Positions 45,879 to 56,402 of a stretch of DNA of 64,000 nucleotides are shown here, piece after piece. The stretch is from the NCBI GenBank assembly GCA_945859605.1, contig OX243828.1:24604109-24668108 (forward strand). Direction: 5' to 3'. Position 1 is the first letter of the stretch. Each line of letters starts with the position of its first letter. The notes below the pieces were generated by a model. That model did not search any database and was not told where the DNA came from. It saw only the letters and a list, made by a program, of their open reading frames with translations. Source of the stretch: Lumbricus rubellus. Its lineage: Eukaryota; Annelida; Clitellata; Crassiclitellata; Lumbricidae. Made by a program: the position numbers and the translations under genes.

Positions 45879-46388
45879 GGGGTCATTGCATAATTACGTA
45901 ACGCTCGAGGGTGGGTGGGTGGGGTCATTGAAAACGTTACGAAACGTTACGGGGGTGGGTGGGTGGGGGAAGCTGAACGTTACGTAACGCCTTAAAAATA
46001 ATTTTTGCGGTAAAATTTAAGAAAATTGCAGTTCACGCATGACTTCATTTATAATATTATAAATAAAACATTGTGTGGGCCTTTATTTTAAGCCTAGTCT
46101 AATGTCAAATTACAGTCCTAATTCACATGTAGGCTACGATAATTATGCTTATAGGCTACTTCCGGTATATTAAATTCGCTACGAAAATATGAATTATAAT
46201 TACGTATACGGCTCACATAAGCCAATAATAGACCTACAAATCTCAACTGAGTTTTCGTATCAAACGTTACGTAACGCCGGGAGGGTGGGTGGGTGGGTGG
46301 GTGAAGGCAAACGTTACGAAGCGTTACAGGGTGGGTGGGTGGGTGAAAAACGGTCATTTTTAGCGTTACGTAATTATGCAATGACCCC
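45879..46388. mobile_element. PIF/Harbinger-like MITE, short copy
   Basis: A perfect 27-bp inverted repeat (GGGGTCATTGCATAATTACG then TAACGCT) is bounded by the 3-bp duplication CTA (45,876-45,878 and 46,389-46,391). Subterminal blocks combine GGTGGGTGGGTGG with repeated CGTTACG motifs in both orientations. No ORF. The 3-bp duplication suggests PIF/Harbinger, which is an inference. The interior matches the outer parts of 48,374-49,588 but lacks about 590 bp present there. Confidence 0.85.
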
Positions 46389-46391
46389 CTA

Positions 46392-46650
46392 GGAGCCTCA
46401 CCCCAAGAAGTCCAAGAGTCAGCTTTTTACCGTGAAAATGGTATCTTTTCCCGGGCTTAGCCTCCCCTCCCCCAAGAAGGCCCAGACTCATAAATTTTTT
46501 CGGGGAAATTGGCTCTTTTCACGAACAAAACTTCAATCGCATGACTAAAAAAGGTCAGCAACTTTTTTGTCCAGAAAAAAATAGTAGTTTTCATGAGATT
46601 TCAACCCGGTGAATAAAAAAGTCATCAACTTTAGACTGAGAAAATATTGT
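46392..46650. repeat. Fragment sharing the GTCATCAACTTTTT core of a MITE family
   Basis: Contains AAAAAAGGTCAGCAACTTTT and AAAAAGTCATCAACTTTAGA in the arrangement found at 10,701-11,034 and 57,273-57,534. Terminal repeats were not recognised. Confidence 0.45.
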
Positions 46651-46909
46651 TGGCAACAAAGCCCCAGAAGTTCTGAATTGCCTAAATTGGGTGACCCCTT
46701 TCTGCATACGTAATTGTAGGCCTATATTGACAGCTCTTCAGCAAAGCAGCCTGTCTCTCATTGTTTCAGTGTTTACATTGATTACAGAGATTTTTTTATT
46801 TAATTCATTTATTGTAACCATCAACCATAAACAATAGTCATAGAACAAAATGCTTCACATGATCGGATGGTAACAAGGAAGGCCCTAAGAGATGAATATC
46901 CCGCTAACA

Positions 46910-47790
46910 TCATCATCATCATCATTGTCCGTGGGTTCAACACCCGTTGGTGTCAATCGCAATTTTCACTGTTTTTCTCCATTTACTCTTCTCCTGTGCT
47001 ATTATAGGCTGAGTCCGTGTATGTCCATACCACACCAATCCCTTACATCGTCCAGCCATTCTCTACTTGGTCTTCCTCTGATTCCCGTACCGTCGATCAT
47101 TCCGAATATGGTCTGCTTTACTAGTCGGTTGTTGTTCATCCTGCATACATGTCCGAAGAAATTAAGCTTCCTTTCCATTATTTGCTGTATGATGTTTCTG
47201 GTGTTCTTCACTCTTATGCGTACTTCCTTGTTCGTTATCTTCTGCTGCCATCTGATGCGTAGTGTCCGTCTGTAGCACCTCATCTCAAATGCTAATAGTC
47301 TGTCTTTGTCATGTTTGCGTAGCGTCCATGTTTCGCATGCATATAACAGTACATTGAATAGCCTATGCATGTTTTGATGATCTTTATCTTTGTCTGTATA
47401 CTAATCTCTCGGCTCCTCCAGATACTTCCGAAGCCCGCCATTGCTCCTGCTGCTTTCGCTATTCTTCTCTTTATCTCCTTCCCGCAGTCGTTGTCCCAAG
47501 TCAGCAGGCTTCCCAAATATACAAATTCCTCTACGTTCTCTAGGCTCTCTCCGTCCACCTCCACCACCTTCGTACTCTCCTTCCTCCCGAATGTCATTGT
47601 CTTTGTCTTGCTGATGTTGATTCTTAGACCTGCCGCTTTCCCTTCCTTTTGCAAGGTTTCCACATTTTCCTGTATGTTTTCAATGTCTTCTTCTATCAGG
47701 TCAATGTCGTCTGCGAATATCAGGTTGTTTACTCTGGTGCCATGAATTGCGATTTCTGTTCTCCTGTTTTTGATTTTTTCCATCACTCTT
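46910..47790 (-). mobile_element. 5'-truncated LINE with 11-bp target duplication
   Basis: A perfect duplication TCCCGCTAACA flanks the insertion (46,899-46,909 and 47,791-47,801). The minus strand encodes the RT C-terminal half: NNLIFADDIDLIEEDIENI with the FADD catalytic motif intact, NISKTKTMTFGRK, EEFVYLGSLLTWDNDCGKEI and, after one frameshift near 47,370, KLNFFGHVCRMNNNRLVKQT and GRPSREWLDDVRDWCG. It ends in a (GAT)n tail. The clade is the endonuclease/RT type also seen at 51,561-54,755. It is truncated and frameshifted. Confidence 0.92.
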
Positions 47791-47801
47791 TCCCGCTAAC
47801 A

Positions 47802-48370
47802 GGGACACCTAACTACATGTACAATTTTAACTGATGGCTAAACAGTTGATATCATGAATTGAACAGTAGCCTAAACTAAAAAACAGAATGAAATGAAAAA
47901 TAATGTAGTAGGCCCTAAACTTAACTAAAAACACACATATAAAACAAACAAAAAACAGTGCTTAGGCCTACAAGGTTAAACATCTTCACAGTCATTAATT
48001 AAATAGTCACGTAGCAGTGTCTTAGCCGTGACGATAGTGAGAGGAGTTTCTAGTAAAGTAATAGTGTATATCAGAACCCTGTTGGAAGATTGCCATTTAC
48101 ATTGATTACAGCTGTAGATTGCCGTTTACATTGATTACAATAATTCCATCCAGAATGATGCAGAATGTCCTTTCAGATTGAAAATGAACATGCGGTAGAA
48201 ATCGCCCAACTATGTTAGGAAACTGTTGAAAATGAAAACGGGAGCTACAACAATTACGATTGTTACACTTCAAGTTCATTGCGCAGATTATTATTAGGCC
48301 TAATTACTGTTGTTCCGCTGTTTGCATTAATTGCAGCAATTTATCATAATTACAATTATTCCACTTTTAA
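47802..48370. other. Intergenic, no gene seen
   Basis: A 26-bp stretch (ATTGCCATTTACATTGATTA) is repeated once with change near 48,090-48,140. Nothing else recognised. Confidence 0.5.
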
Positions 48371-48373
48371 TAT

Positions 48374-49588
48374 GGGGTCGTTGCATAATTACGTAGCGCT
48401 CGAGGGTGGGTGGGTGGGGTCATTGAAAACGTTACGAACAGTGATGTAGTCCTAAAAAATGAAGTGGGGAACGCTCTTTATGAAGTGGGGGGACGCTCTT
48501 TATAATAATAATATTAGTAGTAGTATTACTATTAATATTCCATTATCCCTGAAAAAAGTGGGGGGACGGCGTCCCCCCGCGTCCCCCCCCACTACACCAC
48601 TGGTTACGAAACGTTACGGGGTTGGGTGGGTGGAGCTGAACGTTACGTAACGCCTTGAAAAAAATTATTAATGAATATTAAATTACCATCGAATGACATT
48701 ATGACACTTAAGACAAATGATGTGATCAAAGTTTAAACTTCGCGGCATTGATGTTAAACACGTCCCTCGCGGCCAACGTGCTAAAACTTAACCGAAGTAG
48801 GCTAGGTCTATATATCTGAAGAAGATTCGGCAGCAGACGCCAGTTATACATCCCAGATCAACATATCTGTGCTTCCGTTTGTACAAACGGGAAACCGCTG
48901 TTCGAATTGTTTGGATCGTGATAGTTTTACCAACGGAACAACGTGCATGGTAGGCCTATTTCCCCTTTGATTCCTGACAACGAAGATTCAAACCACTTTG
49001 AAGCTCATTTCACTTACTGGACACGAATTTCAAACATTTTAAAGTCATGCTCGACAGAACTCATCAATTTTCTATTAACAATTATCGAAGTGTCTAGACG
49101 AAGCAGATAATTAGTTCATCCACATAGCCTATATATAGGCCTACTGTAATATAATATTATGTGGTTCATCTTAATTTTGATTCAATGAGTAATTTAGTCG
49201 GTGAAACTTTTCGGCAGTGTGTAAACTTTTAGGCCTAGGCCCTATTCTCGAGATAAAATTTAAGAAAATTGCAGTTCAGACATGAATGTCATTTATATTA
49301 ATAAAACATTCTGTAGCCTATATTTTAAGCCTTTAGTCCACTTTCAAATTATAATTCACTTACTAGGCCTCTATATTAAATTGACTATGAAAATATGAAT
49401 TATAAGTATTACGAAATCGCACATAGGCCTGGTAGGCCTAAATCTTAACTGATTTTTCGTAACAATCGTTACGTAACGTTGGGGAGGGTGGGTCAAGGGA
49501 AGCGTTACGAAGCGTTACAGGGTGGGTGGCCAGGGTGGGTGGGTCAAAAACGGTCATTTTCGGCGTTACGTAATTATGCAATGACCCC
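48374..49588. mobile_element. PIF/Harbinger-like element, long copy
   Basis: Ends GGGGTCGTTGCATAATTACG and the inverse of GGGGTCATTGCATAATTACG, bounded by TAT on both sides (48,371-48,373 and 49,589-49,591). It shares its left and right regions with 45,879-46,388 and has about 590 bp more in the middle (roughly 48,660-49,250). A separate 164-bp element has inserted in its left arm (48,439-48,602). No transposase ORF found. Confidence 0.82.
48439..48602. mobile_element. 164-bp hAT-like MITE inserted in the Harbinger-like copy
   Basis: CAGTGATGTAGT and ACTACACCACTG are inverted ends (11 of 12). The flanking octamer GTTACGAA is duplicated exactly (48,431-48,438 and 48,603-48,610). The sister element at 45,879-46,388 carries the uninterrupted sequence ACGTTACGAAACGTTACG, the empty site. 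Confidence 0.93.
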
Positions 49589-49646
49589 TATCAATTAAAG
49601 AGTTTACATAATTACTGTTGAGTTTTGTGTTTGCGTTGGAGCGGCA

Positions 49647-49726
49647 GATGGATCGGACAACTCCAGGTCTTCATCAAAGTATCAGCATTGCTGGAGAAAG
49701 TCTGGAGGAGCTTCGAATGGAAAACG
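49647..49726 (+). other. Possible isolated exon (unassigned)
   Basis: Between a possible AG acceptor (before 49,647) and a weak GTATGA donor the plus strand reads MDRTTPGLHQSISIAGESLE followed by ELRMEN, protein-like in composition and unlike nearby repeats. The pattern loosely recalls SNARE-type helices. No partner exon was found, so this may be a gene fragment or chance. Confidence 0.25.
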
Positions 49727-49849
49727 TATGATGCATGTCTCGATTATTATTTTCTTGTTGAAAAGACTCATAATCCAGCTAGGTTTCGTCGATGAGTCCT
49801 TGATGAATTGTCCTTAATCCATCTCAGAGGACAGAATGTATTCTCTCCT

Positions 49850-50123
49850 TAGTTTTCAGATGTCAGTCTTTGACCTGTCTCTGACCTCACAGCCCGTCGA
49901 GCTCTTTGCTCTTCGGCAACAAGGAAGCTTTTGGTTCTGTGAGCTCGCACTTCTATCAGATAGTGCTGAGTCTTTTTTGATTGTTGGTCTCGCCATCTGG
50001 GAATGGCTTCCCATTAGCCTTGCGATTGATGCCTAGGCTAAACTCAGTTTCTTTTTTATACGCTGCTCAAATCTTACGTACTCTTTTAGCTGTGGGTGAG
50101 TATGTCTTTTGAAGAAGCGCTCA
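49850..50123 (+). mobile_element. CR1/L2-like LINE 3' end, diverged
   Basis: CTGTCTCTGACCTCACAGCC then CGTCGAGCTCTTTGCTCTTC aligns with 26,880-26,930, and the copy ends at GAAGAAGCGCT. It is interrupted immediately by a CAGTGGCGGCGCCAGG terminus at 50,124. Confidence 0.7.
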
Positions 50124-50284
50124 GTGGCGGCGCCAGGATTTTAATTTGGGGGGGGGCTGAACTTCGGGTCATAACTGCTGTGCGAGCGTTTCCCCTTACC
50201 AGACGGAAATATAAAAAACCATGATTATTAGGTTTTAGCTATATAGTCTAATTATAAATTATAATAATTATAAATAGAATTGCA
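50124..50284. mobile_element. Solo hAT-like terminus CAGTGGCGGCGCCAGG
   Basis: The CAGTGGCG... string followed by (G)n resembles hAT-type ends such as that at 6,160. I could not find an inverted partner downstream, so element limits are unknown. Confidence 0.4.
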
Positions 50285-50925
50285 AGAACCACCCAGATAC
50301 ATGAGTAAGGATGCCACGAAAAACCGAAGAAAAGCAACGAAAACAAAAGAAATATTTGTTTTTATAAAAACAGTGTTGCTGTTTTGCAAAACATTGATCA
50401 TATTGGCTTTATATTGATGTCCTATGATGATTTTGACCTTAGATTGGTGTTCTTCGAGTCAAAAATCATATATGTAAACGACACTAAAGGTGACGCGTTT
50501 TGACAATTTGCATGGATGTCTTTGACGCAGGACGCCATTTTTAAGAAGCCGCCATTTTGAATTCTAAGGACAATTCCCAATGGTTCCGATGCATAATAAT
50601 CAAAACTGTGATAACCCATGCAGATTTATGAGTGAATATGCCACAAGAAAATTGAAAAACAAGCAATGGAAATGAAGAACTATTTAATAAATTTTAATAG
50701 CAATTTTGCTGTTTTTTAATGTAAAATTTTTTTTTGGGCTTAATTTTGATGTCTGATGTTGATTTCGGACCTTAGATTCATGTTATTCGAGTCAGAAATA
50801 TACAGAAACGACACCAGACACGAGATGATACGATGATTTCTAAGAATTTCTTAGCCTCAGGCCGCCATTAAAAAAAAGCCGGCATCTTCAATTCTAAGGG
50901 AAATTTCGGATGGCTCCCCTTCTTA
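50285..50925. repeat. Tandem pair of diverged ~320-bp units
   Basis: Unit 1 (50,285-50,605) and unit 2 (about 50,612-50,925) share, in order, AACC(AC)CC(AT)G, GAGT(A)AGGATGCCAC-like, TTTTGCTGTTTT, TTGATGTC..ATGATG, GACCTTAGATT, TTC(TT/AT)CGAGTC, AACGACAC, GCCGCCAT and AATTCTAAGG. The second may have arisen by unequal exchange; similarity is modest. Confidence 0.75.
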
Positions 50926-51560
50926 AAATGTTCCAACTATAACTGCCAAGCGGCAACCCATGTTCAAAAAGTGCAGTTTACTAACCAGAATCTGATTTGT
51001 ACCGCTTAGACTATCAACTTTTGCACAGCATGTTCTAATACATGTATGCACATTCTGTGAAAATTTCATCAAAATTTGAGATGGTCGAGTGGGAAACTTT
51101 AAAAAAATTGTTGATTTGAGACAAAATGACCCTCGTGCTATAAACTTTATGTCTTGAGGTGTCACTAAAACTCATTGTATAATTCTATAATTTTGCACTA
51201 ATGTTCTTGATCCCAAATGGCACCAAACTAGGGTGTTGCTCACTGGCTTCGCCAGTCTCCAACGACCCCAGAGGTGATGGATGTTCTGTTCCCACTCCAC
51301 CTTGCAAGAAAATATGTCAACAAAATGAAATTAATAACATTGTTTTCTAAAGCAGTTTGTAGGTACAAACATTCTGCAAATATAAGTTTATACTTGCTTA
51401 GAACACGTACTTCGTTGCAGCTTTTACCTTGTGCAAAAACGGGCAGTGGCTTAATATTTTGGGTAGTCACTGTATAAAAATATTTTACCAAAATAAAAAT
51501 ATTTTTCTACCTACCTACCCAATTTTTTAAACCTCTGTTACCGGAAACACGGGACTATTT

Positions 51561-54500
51561 TTGGGGCCTATACACCATTTTTGGCATCTATTATTATTAT
51601 TGTTTTTAGTAGTAGTCGTAGTATTGTGTTTCTTTTTTACCAAGGTTCACGGTTCTGAGGGGGAACATGGAGCCCAACGTCATAAGTTGGTTACCAGAAT
51701 GGCACCAGCAGCAACAGAGATAACAACGACACCAGCAGCAACAGAGATAACAACGACACCAGCAGCACCAGAGATAACAACGACACCAGCAGCAACAGAG
51801 ACAACAACGACACCAGCAGCAACAGAGATAACAACGACAGTAGCAGTGACAGAGACAACAGCAGCAGAAGCAGCAACAAAAGGAGCAACAGCTGAAACAA
51901 CAGCAACAATTACAACGACGATGACAGTAACAGCTGCCATTTCTGCTACCACCTCTACTGACACCACAGTGGACAATGCTAGGGAAACAGAATTCAGCCA
52001 CAATAATAGTAGCAGCATAGGAATAGGCACTTGGAATGTCAGAACACTGTCGTCCACAGGAGCATTGGCCTTAGCTATCACAGAATTGGAAAGATACCGA
52101 TGGGACATCATAGGACTGTGCGAGACAAAATGGCGTGGTAAAGGAGAATTCTATCATGATCAATACAAAGTTCTAACATCGGGCATAGAAGAAGGCAAAT
52201 TGCGTAACGGAGTAGCAATGGTGCTTAGCAAGAAAGCGTTGCACGCAATGATAGAGTACAGGTTGATATCAGAGCGACTGATGTATGCAACATTTCACAC
52301 CAATGTTGCAAAGATGACAGTCATCCAAGTCTACGCCCCAACGTCAAAAGCTACGACTAAAAAAATAAATGCATTTTATGACCAAATTCGGCAGGTAATA
52401 CGCAGAATTCCAAAAGATTACGTAATTGTCATTTCAGGTGATTTGAATGCAAAGGTTGGCACAGACAGTGATTCGTGGAGGGGAACCATTGGTAATTTCG
52501 GATGGGGACACATAAACAAAAGAGGAAAGAAACTTCTTAGGTTCTGTGCTGTAAACAAGCTCGCACTAATGAACACGTTCTTCAAACAGGATAAAGAACA
52601 CAGGAAATGGACGTGGACAACACCCGACCGAAAGACACATAACTTGATTGACTACGTGATAATAAACCAAATTTGGAGCTCAAAGGTGACCAACTGTAGA
52701 TCATTCAGCGCAGAAATTGGATCAGATCACAAGCTAGTAATCGCCAACCTGAATATGACACTAACGCAGACAATTCGGCTGATGGAAAACATTGACTTTG
52801 ATACAGAAAAACTAAATGGTGCAGACGTGCGACAGAAATATGAAGAGGAGTTAGAGAGGAACATACAGATCAGTGGTGATGACAGTGTTGAAGACATGTG
52901 GACAAGCATACAAAAAGGAATATTAACGGCAGCCAGTAAGATCCTTGGAAAACCTAGCGAGAAACCTACGGATGAGTGGATATCAGACGAAGTGCTGGGA
53001 CTCATGAAGAATAGAAGAATCATTGCACAGTCAACTGAAACCAGAGACAAAAAATCATTTCAGGCGTTCACTGAAGCAATCAGAGATAAAGTAGAAAGGG
53101 ACTACGTTATCTGGATGGAACAAAAATGCAGAGTTGTAGTAGAAGAAGCTCATAAGAGATATAACGTGCAGGAGGTCTCTAGTAAGATATCACTACTTAG
53201 TGGACGGTTTGAATTAAAAGTTCAATCAATAAAAGATGCAAATGGTAAAGTGCTAGAAGACTACGAAGGCATACTGGAACGTTGGAAGGAGCATTTCGAA
53301 CAGCTACGATACGACGACGTCGACATTGATTACAACCCTGATGTTCTAGATGAATATATAGTATTGTCTGTAGACAATACAGACGACCAGATGCCAGACT
53401 TTCTGCTGGAAGAGGTTAGAGATGCGATCAAGAAAATGAAGGACCAAGCGCCAGGCATGGACGGAATTACTACTGAACTTCTCCATGGAGGAGGAGAAAC
53501 GGTTGTTAAAGCTATGCACACCCTTGTTACAAAGATCAAGGAAGATGACGAAATACCAGACGACTGGGCAAAATCATTAATTGTTCCAATCTACAGAGGA
53601 AATGGAGACTCAGAGGACTGCAGAAATTACAGAGGCAATATCCTACAGAGCATTCCAGGAAAAATCTTCACCAAAATTATGCAGAACAGAATGAAGCAGT
53701 ATGTTGAAAGAGCTGTTGGAGAAAATCGAACCGGATTCGGATCAGGAAGCCGAAGACTTGACCATCTATTCACAATGAGGCAGATAATTGAAAAAAGCAT
53801 TGCATACAAGCAGACGGTGTTCATCAACTTCATACACTTCAAGCACGCATTGGAGGGCGCATGGCACAACGAAATGTGGGGGGCAATGAAAAATGCAGAA
53901 ATACCATATAAACTGATCAGACTTGTACAAAAGACGTATCGAAAATCATCAAGTGTGGTTAAGGTCGACACAAAGAGAGCGGAATGCGTCCAGATGAAGG
54001 AGGGCGTAGGACAAGGATGTAACTTGTTTCCATACTTATTTGACGTAGTATTAGACGCAGCGATGGCATGCAGCCTAGGCAGCACGGGGGTTGGAATAAA
54101 ATTAAATGAAAGGTTGGTTAATCATATTCGATTTGCTGACAATGTTGTCCTCTTTGCTGGAAGCGAGGAAGAACTACAAGATATTACGACAAATGTGTAT
54201 GCAACCAGCAGAAGGTTTGGCCTCATAATTGAATCTGAGAATTGTAAAACCATGGTTATTGAAAATTCCGGAAAGGTGAAAATGAATGTTAAAATTCAAG
54301 GGATAGATATCAAGCAAGTGTACCAGTTCGATTATCTGGGGAGTTTAATAACCGCAAATGGTTATTGCAAAGAAGAAATACAAACAAGAATTGAATGCAC
54401 CTCAGAAGCACATAAAATACTGGACCAAATATGGAGTAACAAGGAAATAGCAGACGAAACCAAGACGACTTTATATGAGACGATGATACAACCCATTTTC

Positions 54501-54755
54501 CTTTATGGATCGGAATGCTGGACAATTCTAAAGAACAATGAGAAAAGTATCTGTGCCGCAGAAAAGAAATGGCTGCCGAAAATTGAAGGAACTTCCAACG
54601 TAAGAATATCATTGTTAGACAAAATCACTCAGCTAAGACTTCGTTGGTTTGGAGATATGGAGAGCATGTCACATGATCGAATTCCACGCATTGCATGCAT
54701 GCAACATTCGTCGCCGAATCCTCGGAAAAGAAAGCAAAGAAAGACCAAGAATTAA
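51561..54755 (+). CDS. Non-LTR retrotransposon ORF (endonuclease + reverse transcriptase), RT active site altered
   Basis: Open frame of 1,064 codons with no internal stop. The start is uncertain: residues 1-50 look like translated flank, and residues ~48-120 are Thr/Ala-rich repeats (PAATEITTT, 27-bp units). APE-type endonuclease ~152-395: IGTWNVRTL, IIGLCETKW, VYAPT, ISGDLNAKVG, GSDHKLV; its expected acidic and His residues are present. RT ~600-920: MKDQAPGMDGITTELL, SLIVPIYRGNGD, NYRGNILQSIPGKIF, GVGQGCNLFPYLFD. In motif A (~757) the catalytic aspartate is His (FIHFKHAL), and in motif C (~857) the usual DD is DN (FADNVVLF). A C-terminal SECWTILKNNEKS block follows. The family makes a cDNA at a nicked target; this copy should not polymerise. 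It belongs to the same broad clade as 46,910-47,790. Confidence 0.93.
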   Translation: MGPIHHFWHLLLLLFLVVVVVLCFFFTKVHGSEGEHGAQRHKLVTRMAPAATEITTTPAATEITTTPAAPEITTTPAATETTTTPAATEITTTVAVTETTAAEAATKGATAETTATITTTMTVTAAISATTSTDTTVDNARETEFSHNNSSSIGIGTWNVRTLSSTGALALAITELERYRWDIIGLCETKWRGKGEFYHDQYKVLTSGIEEGKLRNGVAMVLSKKALHAMIEYRLISERLMYATFHTNVAKMTVIQVYAPTSKATTKKINAFYDQIRQVIRRIPKDYVIVISGDLNAKVGTDSDSWRGTIGNFGWGHINKRGKKLLRFCAVNKLALMNTFFKQDKEHRKWTWTTPDRKTHNLIDYVIINQIWSSKVTNCRSFSAEIGSDHKLVIANLNMTLTQTIRLMENIDFDTEKLNGADVRQKYEEELERNIQISGDDSVEDMWTSIQKGILTAASKILGKPSEKPTDEWISDEVLGLMKNRRIIAQSTETRDKKSFQAFTEAIRDKVERDYVIWMEQKCRVVVEEAHKRYNVQEVSSKISLLSGRFELKVQSIKDANGKVLEDYEGILERWKEHFEQLRYDDVDIDYNPDVLDEYIVLSVDNTDDQMPDFLLEEVRDAIKKMKDQAPGMDGITTELLHGGGETVVKAMHTLVTKIKEDDEIPDDWAKSLIVPIYRGNGDSEDCRNYRGNILQSIPGKIFTKIMQNRMKQYVERAVGENRTGFGSGSRRLDHLFTMRQIIEKSIAYKQTVFINFIHFKHALEGAWHNEMWGAMKNAEIPYKLIRLVQKTYRKSSSVVKVDTKRAECVQMKEGVGQGCNLFPYLFDVVLDAAMACSLGSTGVGIKLNERLVNHIRFADNVVLFAGSEEELQDITTNVYATSRRFGLIIESENCKTMVIENSGKVKMNVKIQGIDIKQVYQFDYLGSLITANGYCKEEIQTRIECTSEAHKILDQIWSNKEIADETKTTLYETMIQPIFLYGSECWTILKNNEKSICAAEKKWLPKIEGTSNVRISLLDKITQLRLRWFGDMESMSHDRIPRIACMQHSSPNPRKRKQRKTKN

Positions 54756-55497
54756 GGAGCTGGCAGGACAATATAAACATGGACATGAAAATTCTGGGAC
54801 TAACGTTGAGTGATGTAGTGAACCTAACAAATGACAGTTAACCATGAGGATGATTTTGATTTGCTTCCATGGCAACAGGAATTAACTGATGATGAAGATA
54901 TTAATGACAACGACGATTTTTGATGTAAACACGAAATGAATGACTGGGTTATCTTAAGAACTTAAAAATTTGCTGAAAAAACTACTTTCTCATAACCAAT
55001 GGACAAATAAGCCTCGAACATCTCAAAGCTAGCATCAGCTTGTAAGCGATCATTTTATCAAGAATTATGTATAGATGACCCATCTGACTAGCTTATTCTA
55101 AGACTATCGAACTGAAATTTAATTATTCATTATGACTCATGTTAACATTTCTGCATTATTGTCAGATTGTTTTTCTCAAATAAACGAAGATATATATATA
55201 TATACCAAAACCAGGCTTAAGTGGAATTTTGTACAATTCGAGTGTCAGATATCTTCAAAAAGAATAGAGTAGGTATCTTGACTGGTATCTACTTTAAAAT
55301 GACAAATCTTATTGGTCTACCATGTTCCTGTCCAAAGTTATGATTAAAAATGTGGTTCGATCGTTTAAATTACAAAATCTGAGAAAAATGCATTTAAAGT
55401 TTCCTATAACTTCTGAACGCAAGGTTCGTTAGCAACCATAATCAGAATTAAAATAAGTTTGCAATAAATAAATAGATTGCATAAGTGCAGCATAACA
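54756..55497. other. LINE 3' flank, then unique AT-rich DNA
   Basis: After the stop, GAATTAAGGAGCTGGCAGGA still looks like shifted LINE coding sequence to about 54,920, with GATGATGAAGATATTAATGA as a possible tail. The rest is featureless apart from (TA)n near 55,190. Confidence 0.5.
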
Positions 55498-55505
55498 GGC
55501 TAGAG

Positions 55506-56402
55506 CAGGGGTTCTCAAACTTTATTTTTATTGTACCCCCAAGTAAAAAAATCGAATGGTGGCGTACCCCCAGGAAAGTCAGATCAGAAACACAATGTCA
55601 TTGCTATAGTCCCTATTGCAATGACAACTAAAAAGTTCTTTTAATAATAATTATTGTATAGTGCAGCCTATTAAGGTCGTATATAGCCTACACTACCTAC
55701 AGGAAGCAAAATTTTAAATAGGCCTTATGCAAAGTTTTAATCATGCAATCATATCAGCAAAAAGGGGAAATTGAAAGAGCTAACCTATAGCGTTATAGGC
55801 CTATTGCTGTACGTGTACTTTGTTGACTAGCACAGATTTAAAATTAAAAAATACCTGGTTTAATATTTGTCAATTTGAAACTCAAATTTATCCAATATTT
55901 ATTTTTGATAGCAAGATTAGTTTAAAAACTAGTTTCAGACAGATAGGCCTATATAATTACACGACGTGCTGAAAGGCGTCAGAAATTTTAAAGCTCGACC
56001 AGATATTAATCCTTAGAACAATTTATTCAGCTATCCTTTTTGAGCTCTATAATAGCCTACACTGAGGATTTCTGGCTATGGTTCTTTCAACCAATAATTG
56101 TACATTATTTATTTTTGTTTCAACTTTCAAATTTATAGTGACAGGCCTAAACATAAACATGTTGCATGCACTATAATGATAATATTATAAGCTCAGTATG
56201 TGAGTCCAGTCACATGTTGTGAAAGAAAGAAATAACGATGCTGTTACATGAAGCAACATTAAAATCATTGCTAATCAAGGAAAAATGGACACTAAGTCCA
56301 TAAACTCAAAGAAAAATTTATATTTCTGAAAATTCTCGCGTACCCCTTACCGGCACCTGGCGTACCCCTAGGGGTACGCGTACCACAGTTTGAGAACCCC
56401 TG
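55506..56402. mobile_element. hAT-like element with exact 8-bp target duplication
   Basis: A 16-bp inverted repeat, CAGGGGTTCTCAAACT, is flanked by GGCTAGAG at 55,498-55,505 and 56,403-56,410. Subterminal GTACCCC repeats (GCGTACCCCCAGG, CGTACCCCTAGGGG) occur at both ends. It is 897 bp long with no transposase ORF. Confidence 0.94.
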
